Shown piece after piece: positions 22,336 through 35,300 of a DNA stretch of 64,000 nucleotides. The DNA comes from Rhodeus uyekii (taxonomy: Eukaryota; Chordata; Actinopteri; Cypriniformes; Acheilognathidae): the NCBI GenBank assembly GCA_037043235.1, contig JAWRVZ010000282.1:550666-614665 (forward strand), written 5' to 3'. Under the pieces are notes generated by a model, which worked only from the letters and a program-made list of their open reading frames with translations, did no database searches and was not told the origin of the DNA. The position numbers and the translations under genes are program-made. How positions within the stretch are numbered: position 1 is the stretch's first letter; every line of letters begins with the position of its first letter.

Positions 22336-25300
22336 GTTAAGAATTAGTTCATATTGCGGGTTACATAAGCGGTAACTTGATTTCCATAATCCAATTAAGC
22401 CAACGTGACAGCTGTCATATCCTAGTATTACTCTCTAAACACGAATGTCATTCTGCATTCTATGAGACAGAGATGTTTGCGCACGTTAAAGAACATATTT
22501 TAGGACCTGTTCACAAGCATTAAAGCTAAATTGTCACCTAATTCTCCTAACAGAATGAGAAGGTTTGAATTGTTTCTTCTTGTCCCATGTGCATTTGGTC
22601 AGACAAACAGATAGTCCCACCCCAAGCTCACGGCATTGGTTGAGCCAACGTTTCCATGTTAGAAAAAAACAAAGCAATGTTTTGATGAGTCACAGTGTTC
22701 ATGCGAATCAATCTACAAATCGTTTACTTATAGCTGTCACTACGCATCAGCCGTAATACGAGAATGCTTAAACATCAACGAAATTACACAATTCAGCCTT
22801 TAAATAAATGAACATAAATCAATGTACAGATGGCTGAAAGCACTGCAAGAATCTCAGTTGCATTTTTTATGTGCAATTGGACATCAACGACGTGAATGGG
22901 AATTAAATTATTGTATTACTAACGCAGAGTTGAAATCGCAAGAGCAAACTTAAAGGTTGAACCAGAATATAGACCTTAATCAGAAAATGATTTGCATGTA
23001 AACATGGTCACTGTGGTGGAATGTGTCTCATTACACTCCCCCTTACTCATCTCTGCATGTCCCATCGTCCTCTCCCACCCGAAACGCGATATTAGTTCCC
23101 AGAGCCTTCCACCGAGGGGTCGGCACTACTTCAGAGCAGCATTATTGCCTCGGTAAGGATTACAAAAGAGCTGGACAATGGATTTATGGACATTGATTAC
23201 GCTACTGCTCGGCTACCGCACGGGCAGCTCAGAGACAGTGCACGAGGGGAGAGAGGTGTAAACAAAGGCCTAGTCGAGGGCCTCGCAGTTGGACATATTT
23301 CCTGTGTTGGCCGTTGAAGGAGCGTCACCTTGACTACCAGCCTGTCACTGGCCGCCCTGCAGGGCCGCAGAAGGAACAGCCATGGCCTGATGCGAGACAA
23401 CCTGTCTTGACCGCGAGAAAAACAAGTGTCTCAGCTGTATCTTAGCCTCAGATAGACTGACACATGCATGCATGTACACAGCTCTTCTGCTCCAGTCCCT
23501 TCTGGCTGTCTCTGCCCAGTGTTCTTGGCTGGGTTGCTGCGCTGTGACAATCAGCCTCAAAAGATCAATTTTTAGCACTTGTCGCGACCAAGGAAAGCCA
23601 AGTAAATCAGCCAAGCGAAACCAAGAGGCGAACAAAAAGAAAAAGGAAGTGACCTCATAACACGCGAGCACCAATGTCCTGAATGATAAATCATATTGAG
23701 TGTGTTGGGCGATACGCAAGCCTGTTTCTCCCCTTCCTCATTTCGCACCGAAAGGGGCAACAATGGATCCTTAATGAAAATCAGCAGGCAGAACGCGGCA
23801 ACACAGACGGCGATGCTGATTGTCATCAATTTCCCATTTGCAGTCACAAGGAGAAAAAACGAGTACTGTTTGCATGCCTGATTATTGCATAAATCAGATC
23901 TTGATTTTTCCTTTTGAAATCCTACAGGAAAATGAGCAAAAATGGCAAAACAAGTCAAATGCAGGCAAACAAAAGCGGTGGTGCAGGCAAAGTGTAACGA
24001 GCCCCTTCAACTTAATGTGTGCCGGGTTTCTATCAATTAAGAAGTTTGCCCTCAGCAATCTTCAACGCTTTTTAATCGAAGGTTCCCATGGTTTTCTGTC
24101 GTACAAAATGTCCCCAAATGTCTGCTCCACCATGTGCGTCAAATAAAACAGAAATTTAACTGAAAATGGGCTGGGATTTGTATTTCCTAGCATGCTTTTC
24201 CACAACACTCGAAGGGGAGAGTAAATGCTCAAATTAAATGTTAAAAAAATATTTTTATGCAAATTTAATGTTAAGTGTGAGATTTAGTAGTGTTTTGCTA
24301 TGCTAATATGCTAAGTTTCATGAGCTTGGTTTGATAACAGATATCAGTTTTGAATGCTCCATATAAATTTTCTCATTCAGCAATTGCTATGCTAATGCTA
24401 TCAAAGCATTGTGATACCAATTAGCAAGTTAGCATTAACTGAATAAGCTAGTTAGATCTGGCCATTTCCACTACTAAAAGAGATTACAAGCTAAATGTAT
24501 GAATTAGCTTACTCAAATATCAGTTAAGCTTTGAAATTCGTAACTTCTTAACACGTTTTTTAGGTTTTCGCATAGGCCTACTACCAATATTTCCAAACAG
24601 GTTTTGCAAACACGTCTTCTGCTCCTCATCTGCCATCGGTCTCAAGCAAACAGCAATGTTTTGAAAGCGCCTTGGAGCCACAATTTGTATGTTCTTCTGC
24701 TAAATCAACGTAGAAATGGCTTACCTATAGTTGTCTCTGTATATTAGACTAAGTTAAAATCACTTTAAGAAGCTTTGAGCTCAGCTGAGCTCTGACTCCC
24801 AGTCAGATGTTGCAGCAGTGATCTAATTTTGATTTGTTGCTTATGCTATTGTTGCCTCTCTATGCTACCTGTGAAGCTTTTGTCACTGCCTGTCTTGAGA
24901 GTGTATGAATTTTATGAGGTCTCTTTGATAGAGCCACATCTCACAGGATGGCATATACATGGTATCCTGACTTCTGCTTTGGTAGAAGTCACAGTAGATC
25001 AAGAAGCAGCTTCTCCGTTTTATTTTTACTTTCACATCCTCTCTGTTGTAGCCTGTGTTTTTATTAGATTTGCAGTTGCACTTTGGTGTATCAAGGTATC
25101 AAACCCCACAGCAAGAGTGGGAGGCGAGACAAGCCCCAACTTCCTACTTGAACTTCATCATATTCAAACACACATATATCATATTTCTGGTGAACTTGGT
25201 TAAGACATGCATTGTAGCTAAGGGGTCAGGAATTATGTCTCAATTAACACAATATACACAATTCCTGAACTTAGTGCATAGTATAAATGTTTGAATTTTA

Positions 25301-26129
25301 TACATTTTGTTATCCAGCAATAGAGTCTGATAGTTTGCCCCCTCCACGATGTAAAGGTTTGACAGTGCATGAAGTGTCCAACATGCCACAATTCCCTTTT
25401 TTTCAGTTAATTAAATGTATCATTTGAGTGTTAGAAGTGCACTTTAATTCTCAGGCCCTATTTATTCCTGGTATTAAGATGCATTTGTTCACAAGTCTAA
25501 ATACAGGTGTAAACAGGCTCTAAAACATTTTTTTATTTTGTCTACTTTCAACCACTTCCAGAGCAGTGGAAAACACATTCGACAGGATTGATTTCATAGT
25601 GAAAATGCTCATGTGGTCGAATGTGTTTGAACGGCCACAAAAGACCTTCTCTATATATTTTTCTCCAAGAGAAAATGGATTGGTTTGAAGATGAAAAACA
25701 GTCCGAGCACAATTTTCTCTCTCCATTCCTGATTCCTAACACACACTCACAGCGTTCAGACAGAAGGGGCTGAAAGTGGACAAAAGAGACGGATTAAAAC
25801 ACCATGTGTAAAAAGGAACATGTCTCCCTCCTACTTGTGATCTGAATAGAATAGTGCATAAGTTCACTACGCATCTACACATACGCCTCAATGGGTACGC
25901 ATCTAAGTTTTGTCTTGTTAGCTAATGCTGCTAGATGCCAGAACTACACCACCAGGGAAAGAGCAAAAAATTATCTTTCTCCAATAATAGCCACTCTGAA
26001 GTAACCATTTATATATGTAACAACATTATTTGAACCATCTCTGCACTTTCTTATTGGCCTCCTTGATTGTAGCAGTCGACATTGTGCATAGTAGTTGTGC
26101 ATCTCAAACTTTTCACTCTATCTCTCCAG

Positions 26130-26273
26130 GAGGAACAAAACCGAGGCAAACCAAATTGGGAGCATCTGAATGAGGACCTCCATGTGCTCATCACGGTGGA
26201 GGACGCCCAGAACCGGGCTGAGATCAAGCTCAAGCGTGCAGTGGAGGAGGTTAACAAGCTACTCGTGCCTGCG
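26130..26273 (+). CDS. qki: Quaking coding exon, KH domain second half
   Basis: 144 nt, 48 codons, phase 0 at both ends, acceptor CTCCAG and donor GTGAGT. It starts EEQNRGKPNWEHLNEDLHV and ends EEVNKLLVPA. It supplies the last KH beta strand and the long C-terminal helix leading into QUA2. EEVNKLL has Asn where mammalian QKI has Lys, a mild substitution; the rest appears unchanged. The preceding intron is phase 0, so skipping this exon would keep the frame but destroy the KH fold. Confidence 0.97.
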
Positions 26274-26947
26274 GTGAGTGCCACTGCTCTCCTGCTTGCA
26301 TACTTCCTTTCTCTTCGTTCCTGTTGCAAACTTCTCTTAAATATCACACATCATGCTTATTTAAGCTCTCTGATGTCATGCGTGTCAAAATGGCAGGAAA
26401 CCAGTATCTGAGGTTACATGACACAAGCTTTGCTCAGGTATTCCAACCATATTCAGACAATAAATTAGCCCCTCCAAACATCAGCACAGATTCTCTTCAC
26501 AGCCTTTATGTGTGTGTGTGCTAGACTTTATGGCGTGTCTCACTGGACTGTTTAAATGCTTTTATAATTTGCAGTTTACCATTCAATATATCATATTCAA
26601 CTCTCTAAGTGCAAATATCATATAAACACCAGCTCTTGCCCTTTTAAACCAATTATCGCTGATTGCTTTACCGGACACCAAACAGAGACGTTCCAGACAG
26701 CTTTACTTAGCAAATAATGCTGTTTCAATTCACATTTAATTTCGTATTTGAATTAATTAACTGCTGTGACATCATTCAACAAGCATCCATACTTCCCAGG
26801 CCATCAGACAAGCTGCATTTAGCGACTAAGCATTGTATGTAAACACAATAATATGTTGTTTTAATGGAAATTTCTATTAAAGTGATACCTATAATATATA
26901 GTGAACAATAATAAATAATTTATTATTTATACAAAGAAAAGAAAATA

Positions 26948-27274
26948 CAGTGATCCCTCGTTTATTGTGGTTAATGTGGACCGGAACCCCCCGCGATAGG
27001 TGAAAATCCGCGAAGTAGGATCGCCAATCAGCTCACGGGATACATCCACTCGTGCTCTCATTGGTCGATCTCGCGCCGGGAGCCTCTGAGAGAGTTTCTC
27101 TCTTTGTCTGGCATCCTGGGAAACTGTTTCTCTCGTATTACAATGAAGCAACGCTGCTTTCCTCAATACAGTTGCCGGTATTTTTTAATTTTAATTTTTC
27201 AATAAATATTTTTTTAAAATCTGCGATGCACTGAGGCCACGAAACTTGAACCGTAAAGTGGCGAGGGATTACTG
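26948..27274. mobile_element. Tigger/pogo-type MITE, full length
   Basis: It begins CAGTGATCCCTCGTTTATTG and ends with the inverted form (GCGAGGGATTACTG), flanked by TA on both sides. 327 bp, non-coding. A truncated copy of the same family lies at 53946-54063 in the opposite orientation. Confidence 0.85.
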
Positions 27275-30200
27275 TATGTTTGAACAGTATTTTTACTGGT
27301 TGGCATGTAACAGATTATACAATCTCAAACATATAACACAACTGCTTGAATACATATTTCTCCACATAAGTACTTATATTTGACATTGATCTTTGATTTG
27401 CTTTAGATCCTGATTGTACAAATTACATGTGCTTCACAAATCATGTGCCAAGATAAAGGAGATACTGCATCTTCTAAGAAAATCTGAGTTGTTGTATTAT
27501 TGACTTTGTGTATTAGTAATGTTCTTTTATTAGTAACATTAATGGGATCTACTCAGAGCACATTAGGATGTGTGAATCTATGAGTGTACCCAGGCCTTTT
27601 TCCTCTTTCGTTTCCTTTCTTTTTGGTGTCACTTGATGAGTGGGAAGTGAAACATTTTCCACACGCTCTCCTAAAAAACGGGAAGTGTTGTGCACGGCCG
27701 GTGTGGTTGAGTAGTCAATCACTTGGAACATTCTCTAAGAGCTGTCACTTAACCTTATATGAAAGTGTTGGAAGAGAAGAGTGAAGTCAGCCTGTTTAGG
27801 CACAAATTAAGGTATTTTTAGGCAGAATAACATTCTATAAATGTCAGTGAAACAGTCGGCATACCCAAGAACACGTAGTACTGTAGTTCTGCTTTAAGAA
27901 GTTCTGCCTAGCTAAGAATCAGAGACGAACACCCAAAACAACACCAACAACCCAAAACTGTTCCAAACAGTAACCAGCTAAAGTTTGACAGTCAACAGAT
28001 ATGTTGAACTAAAAATAAACTTGTATTTAATTCAGTGCTTGAAAATAGAGAGTTTGGTCTAATTAAACTTTTGTTTATTACATTAGCTTAGCAACATGCT
28101 AATAGTATGTTTACTGTAATGCATTTTTAATTAATGCGTGTCATGTTAGTATTTGTGTGATGTGTGTGACTGATCATAAAGAAAGTTGCTGCTTATCATT
28201 AGTTGCATGTCAATCACTTGGATGTAGGACAATGCCTTGGTATCTGCATAAATAGCATATAGTCATGTCAACCCCCTACGATAAATTTGCACATTTTATG
28301 TACATTTTATATGTACAAGTATACTTAAGTAATGTTCAAGTATGTTTTAAGTTTACTTTCTGTAGTATGTAGTAGTAGTTCTGGTAGTAATCTTGTAACC
28401 GTACTCTTTTAATACTTCTTGGGACTAAATTGGTAAAAGTATGTTTAAGTGAACAATAAGTGCTAGTGCACAGCTATGTTTCTCATTTGTGCTGCATCTG
28501 TACTACAAGTGAACTTATACATATACTAGTAGTTTACTATTTTAATACTTAATAGCAATTTTTTTCAATGTTTTATGAAAGTACAATTTGAAGTACACAA
28601 AAAGCTGAGAAAATCGAATACTCCTGAGTATATTCCTGAGAAAGACATAAAAAGGAAACTGAAAGTATACTTTCTCATTTTGTGTATAAAAGAAGTATAC
28701 TTGAACACACTTGAATAAACACATTTTTCGTAAGGGAACTACTAATGTACTTGATAATATGCAACAAATCACAAATGTAAAGATTCCAGAAACGTTGTAT
28801 TGTATTTGTATTGTTCTCTAACGCTAGTGTTTTAGGATGTCACATGACCTTAAGAGTCGAGTCATGTGATGAGGAAGTAAGTGCACTGATTTCACAGTCA
28901 TTAGTTCATACAGTAAGAACTGTTGTATTCTGAGGCTCTGCAAGTTTGCTAACAACTACTGCATGACCGGTCAGTCATACCTCAGTGATTTCATTAGCAG
29001 TGAGTTGTAAAGAACTCAACTGCTCAGAATTCAGAGGCTCACTGCTTATTCTGGTCATGTTGCATTGTCACAAAACATATCATAGTAACCATGCTTCCTC
29101 ATTAAATAGTTATCAGCGTAAGCCACGAGACTGGGCCCTACTCACAAGTGACATCATGTGTGAATGCTTGTAAAGACTGGCACTCATGGAAACTGTGTTA
29201 TTGTGTCAGTCTAGCCGAGTCTTACCTAAGAGTTATTTTATTTTACCTGTGATTTTAAAGTGCCTTTATTAAGGTTTTTCAAATATTCCCTTTCATGTGG
29301 TGTGTAATATAGCTTTCTATGTAAACAATCTGCAAAGTTATAATGTCGAAAGTACACGATAAATAAAGTCATTGTCTCCCAAAAGAAAGAATCGACTCTG
29401 AACCGCCTTAAGGCGTCGTCACGAATTCCCATCTCACTTCCGTGACCTTCGTACGTAACGCAGTTACACGTTTGCATGATGCCTGATTGCGTCTGAGTCC
29501 AATGGCTGCCGCGATCAATGTCTGATTTGACCCTCAAACACTGTAGCAGGTTTGTTTGGTTTACATCAATTGAGAAGACACTGTTTTCTGTGCTGTGATC
29601 CCACAGCAACATCCCAATCTTTTGTTGTGTTCCCATCATTTTACTGAGAAAAATCTCTGCAAGTTCACAAAACACTTGTCCATGAAAAATGTGTCAGTGC
29701 CCAATTTATTTAGACCAGCTTGCTTCTCAGAGTCACAACCTTCCAAAAAAAGATTAATAATTGATTTTTTCTATTTTCTATTGTGTTAAAAGTACGTGGT
29801 TTTGTGTGTGTGTTATGTTCTAAACCTAGTGTCAGTCACGGTATTACTCTCCCACTGAAATAGTTATGCTAATCAGCTGTGAGCCACAATTACCTTCCAC
29901 TCTGTCAATTAAAGAAGATTGTCTGTCGGTATTATTACTTGGAGTAATGATAAAGGATGGATCAAGATTTTGGTGTACAAACTGTAAAGTTTTATCATTC
30001 ACGTTTGTGCTCGGCTAACATTTGTACAATTATGGCTTGGGTAAGTGTTTAGTATTTAGATCAAAACGTTCTATCAAAGAGAATTTACTTTAAGAATGGA
30101 GGACTATCTGTATTATAGTAGGATGTAAAGATGCGAGCACTGTCCACAGTTGTTCTTTCTGTAAACACCCCTACCAATGTCAAACTGTTATACCAAGTGT

Positions 30201-31702
30201 TGTTTGTTTATTATTATGTTAAAAATTATGTCCAGATATGTGTATATCTGGGCCATTTGACCAATCAGAGCATAGTAGATTAACTGAAAGGAGAGTTTCA
30301 GAGATACTAAGTCTTTGAACTATATTTCAGAAACTTTATATTGGCATAAAGATTGCTTATGAGGCTTCCTTTGCCGTAATAAGACTGTGCTATAACTGTA
30401 CTAACCATGGTATTTTGGTCTGAGAGCTACTGGATCACACCCTGAGTCACATCCTGATCTCATTTCTCTTCTCGATCCATCAACTCTCCCCAAAGTGGTT
30501 CACTGGATTGGTGTTTTTATTTTAAGCCGTTATATGTTTTGTCAATCATAGTGGTCTTAAGATGTGATGAGTGACAGTGCCAGTTGAAGACTTTCATGTT
30601 AGTTTACAGAAAGAACAGAATATTATGTTGGCATTGGAGGAATGATTATATGTTATTCCTTCAGTTGGCTGTCATGGCAACTGCCAACACCTTCAATAAG
30701 CTCAGTGAGAACAGTCACAGCTCCCCAATCAGCGGACCTACTCTTCGGCTCTCAGTGTGGACACAGAGTACAGCTACTACTGCGACGTCGGCATAACATT
30801 TAACCTGATCGTACATCTAAGAGCAATTCCCTTGAGTGGCAGCTAACTCTCAGACAGCCCACTCCCTCCTTATCAATCCAGCCCCGCTACTGCTGTGTAT
30901 GATGGCTGACAATGCCCTCCCACATCCCAAGGTAAAATCCATTAACACCTTTGTGTTTGCCTACAGGGACTTTTCTCAGTCAAATAGATGGAGGGAGGGA
31001 TTTTTCCTTTCTGTTTGCGCTAAGATAACAGCCACTAATGTTCTGCTCCAACTTCTGTAAAGATCGTTATAATCCCTGCTGAAATTTGCATACTGATTGA
31101 TTGCATCTTGTCGCATTTAAGCTGTACACTCGGCTTCTTCACACGTGGGTGGGGTTAGCTGTGCACCATTGGTGTTTGTAGGAAATGGTCTTTTTCTACA
31201 GGATATATATACATCAGGCCACTCTTAAAAGTAAACGCAGTCTCATTATAATGCATGTCAAGGGGTCATTTGCTGGACTGGTACATATAGCCGCACACCA
31301 GTGGTCGTCTGCGTGGCTTCTCACAATCATTTATTTTAAATCATCATCATTATCTACATCACCACCATTGCTCTCATCATCGTAATCAGCCGCACTGGCA
31401 GTAGTGGCAGCAGTCGGTGTGGTGCACACAGGAAGCCAATGACCAGCAGGATACTGCTAACACAGTCAAAAGCAATTATCATCAATGGCTTTGTGACAAA
31501 TATATAAAAGCCTTCGCTTCACAATTGCATCTGATTGTGCTGACTGAGGCGAGGTCTGACCAGACTCCCCTGAGCTCCTCTGTCTCTCAAATGCAGGTTG
31601 GAAAGTCCATTTACATATTGCCAGTGGTAACATGCTGCTCGTTTCCATACAATGCAAGTGAATAGTGACTAGGGACTGTCAAGCTGAAAAAAAAATAAAG
31701 TA

Positions 31703-32323
31703 CAGTGGAACCCGGTTATGTCGACAACCTCGGGGGTTGCAAAATAGCGTTGAGATAACCAAGGATCGGGAAAATAGATAATGATTTGTTTGATGAATCG
31801 ATTGGCATACTATAAAAGTGTACATTGTATATGTTTGCTAACAACAAAAGGTATATGTGCACCAACTAACAGCAGAGATTTACCAGTATACAATAAAAAA
31901 CACCTTCAATTCTCCATACAAACCTTTAATTATATTCTCCAACATTGCAAACACAATTTCGCTCCCAGCGTAAACACAGTCACACACACATAAACACATT
32001 CGCTGAAAACACAGTCATTTCGCTCGGACACAGTCTGATAGTATTGCACACGCGGTTACTATGGTTTCTTTATAAAGTCTAAAATGCTTTGTTGCTTTTT
32101 GCCTTTAACGGTCTGCTTGAAAACAAATGCTTCTAAGCTTCTATCAGTAACGACGTCTTTGTCGATGTCAAAGTAATCTGGGAATTCCTGGACAGTGAAG
32201 GTGAACTCCTGTGTCTCCTGTGAAAAGGCTTAGACAAATAGGGAGTTTGGCGGTTCCATTTCAAAAACGTCGACATGACAGGGTTGGCGAGAGAGCCGAG
32301 CTCGAGATAAGTGGGTTCCACTG
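31703..32323 (-). mobile_element. pogo/Tigger-like DNA transposon remnant
   Basis: 621 bp flanked by TA. It begins CAGTGGAACCCGGTTATGTC and ends with the inverted GTGGGTTCCACTG. An internally deleted copy that keeps a transposase tail on the minus strand (32059-32229). Confidence 0.8.
32059..32229 (-). pseudogene. Decayed pogo-like transposase C-terminus
   Basis: A 56-codon open stretch ends at TAG (32059-32061) and is bounded upstream by an in-frame TAA (32230-32232). It reads as a charged tail with FPDYFDIDKDVV and ends KGKKQQSILDFIKKP. QQSILDFI is close to a PCNA-interacting (PIP) box, which pogo transposases are reported to carry. It lies inside an element with pogo-type ends, in the expected terminal position. 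The rest of the transposase is missing and the fragment cannot be functional. Confidence 0.55.
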
Positions 32324-35300
32324 TACTATAACTGTAGTCCAAATAACACGTATATATTACTCCAAATCTATTCGAAGTCATACAATAGCTTTATGTAAGG
32401 AAAATCGTGTCTTGCCATGGGATCAAATGTTTGGGCTTTTTCAGATCTTTTGATTTAATGGACAAAATTAGCTGAATTTTACTTTTTCTTTTTCATGAAC
32501 ACAACATATTTGTGTTTATGCATTAGTTAATGTTTACACATTAGGTCAGTAGATGCAGCGTAAGTTTGAATGTATTCAATCACATAAGCGTCTACAGTGC
32601 GAAAGCCCACTACCTATGGAAGTGGCCAAAAGTGGACAAGCTCAAAACATTTTAGACCCTGTTTTCAGCTGTACTTAGCATTGTCCTCTTGTGATCCAAT
32701 CGAATAAAACGCATCTTAATACCAGGTGTTCTGACTTCAGTATGACTTCAGAGGATTTGAAACACATCATTGAAGTATGTGTTGACAGCCCTTGCTCACC
32801 ATTCACTTTCATTCCACTGAAAAGGGAAGTGTCAACATTCTGCTGGCTTAATAATGTTATTAATCTCTCATCTATTTTCCTGTCTCCACACCTCTATCCT
32901 ACGAAAAATAATTGCCAAAAAAGTATAAAAAGCTGGGAACCAGAATTTTACATTTATAGGTTCCTTTTATGTTTTCCTTTCACGTTTTATTAAACCACAG
33001 AAATTGTGTCCTATACTAATGCTATGAAATGCGAAAGGAGAATTATATTTATCCTTATGGTTCTGGTTGTTTGAAGGAGAAGAAAAGTATATGAGCTCAT
33101 AGCCAAAACACTACTTTTCCCAAGGTCTGGGGGAGTGGCGCCGAGGCACCATCCTGTCCTTGAGCAGAGAACTTAACATTACATTGCTTGAGATGGACCG
33201 TCTGTCTACAGTATTAGGTGAGCTGTAACTGGCCAAGTTGTAATTCGTTTTATATCCAGGATAGAAGTTCTATGGATCTGCATGAGAAAAGGTGATCTTT
33301 AATGTAAACAGGTACAAATTGCATCTTCCTAAAATACATTCTACTCACACTGAAGCTCTTAACCTCCTACATGTCACACTTAATTCATATTCCTGGAAAA
33401 ACAGATGTCTCATGTCACTTCAGTGTGAGTATTTTCAGCTATGCTAATCTGAACTATGACACAACTTTTAACGCCAAATTACATGCACACCCTGGGAAAG
33501 CTAATTTCAGAAAGCATTTTAGGGCCTTAATTTAGAACATAAGCCGGTAGGCAGCATCTAAACCTGTGGTGAGGTGAAGAGCTTACTGCTGTCTGTTATA
33601 GCTCTCCATGTTCTCACTCTGTTTCCCCACCCTGTGTTAGTGGTAGCTAGGCCTAAATGGTCATTGCTGAAGGGACTACTTTAATTAAAGTCCTGTCTGT
33701 CAGCCGCCCCTCCGTGGCTCCCAGCCTGAAGCCATGACAGATAGAGGCAGCTCTAATTGTCAGGGCTGGAGATAAAGTGAAATTTGAAATTGGGTGTGGA
33801 GGGACTACTACCATACAATGCACACACACACATACGCCTCCCCTTTTTGGCCCATGTTATTGTCCAGCTGTGCCAGCAGTGTTGTTGGAGAGGAAGTTGA
33901 GTAAACATTAAGGGCCAGTGGGGGCCAAAGTACCCCAACCCCCCTCTATCCATCACAGTTCAGATTAATCCACCTTGTCCATCAAGACTTCCTTCTTGGG
34001 TGAGATAATGTAGTTCCTCCTCATACCTGAATCCCAACGTTTTTGGCCATTGAGCTTTAATGGGTGTATGTGTGTTTCATGTTAGTTGCTAACACAGTCA
34101 TCACTATTGCTGCTGAGTGTTGTTAAGGGGTGTCCAATCCTGCCCCTGGACAGACACAGAGTATAGCTTACCCTAGCCCCAACTAAAAACAAAAAGAGAC
34201 GTCAGGGTGGACTCTACTGACATGGCCAGTAAGCAACCTATAAAGCAACCATAAACATACCAGAACACCCTGGCTATTACCTAGAAGTTTGGAAACATCA
34301 CGCCAGCAAACACCACTCATCACTTTTTTGTTCCTTGCCTGTTCTTTCTCCTTCACACAACCTTCCAGTGTTTTTAGATTCTCAAACTCTTCTCACCTAA
34401 TTTACCCGCTGGCACACATGCTCATGATGGGATTCTGAGTCCCACAGACTGAGAGCGACTGCTGGGAGAAGCATTTAAGAGCCGATATCTAGGCGGGGTA
34501 TGCACAAGTTCTGTTTGGGGATTCCTGTGACGTGCTCAGCGAGCGTTAGTCACACATAACCGAATCTCTGCCTGCAAGATTGCACATGGACACCTTCACA
34601 TCTTTGTAAGAATTCCAGAGTGGATGTAAAAAGCAAAGGCGCTTTATGGGTGAGCAGAGCCAATGTTGCTGTTTGTAACAGTTTTTTTTAGGACGGCAGG
34701 AGAATGAAGAGCCCAGTGGTTTGTGGGAGGTTCCATCTGTTCCCTTCATGGCACAATAGGCTCCCTCTTGCATGACATGTTTTTCTGCCTCTCGCTGTTT
34801 CTCTGAGTGCTCAGCACTGGTGAAAGGGGGAGAGAGAGGCTGAATAGACCCCATGTCTCTCTTTGCAGAAATGAGTGCGTGTTGCCGGCAAATCTCTTGC
34901 TCTAAATAAGACATGTTGTATTCATTTGGGTATATGCACATTCAGATCTCGAGAAATGACTGCACATTTTTGCATATCTTTGTCTCGGCAGGTGCACATA
35001 CTGCTTCCTTTTGTCCAAAGGTTTCCTTTCCGTCGGTAGTGTGACTTTGTATATGTCGACGGGTGTAACTCTGTGTGTGGCTACGGTGTACGTGTGAACG
35101 GCAGGGACTGCTCTGTGGTCACATGATTGAGTAGTCATCCATGTCTTTGAGGCTGAGAGAGCATCAAAAGGCTCTTTGTTTACAACTGGAGTGTGGAAAT
35201 CCTGAGCAGGCTCTTTGGCCCTACAGGGTTGGATAATGTTCCCAGTGGGGCTCTCTCCCCTTCCCCTCCTTTCTCTCCACTGAGAGAGTCCGGCATCTTT

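Larger units (their letters stand above)
9397..26129 (+). other. qki intron, 16.7 kb, repeat-rich
   Basis: Donor GTAAGA, acceptor CTCCAG. Contents: largely non-repeat sequence with a short (CA)n near 9953-9968 up to 10506; an LTR-like element 10507-11359; AT-rich sequence with a CpG-richer patch about 12270-12590; a tandem array with an inserted inverted-repeat element 13611-18205; GT-rich sequence 18558-18656; unassigned sequence to 22185, including a piece starting GGGCCTCATTTATCAATC near 20600 that resembles a dispersed fish repeat; a SINE 22186-22335; and unassigned sequence to the acceptor. No second gene is supported on either strand. Confidence 0.8.
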
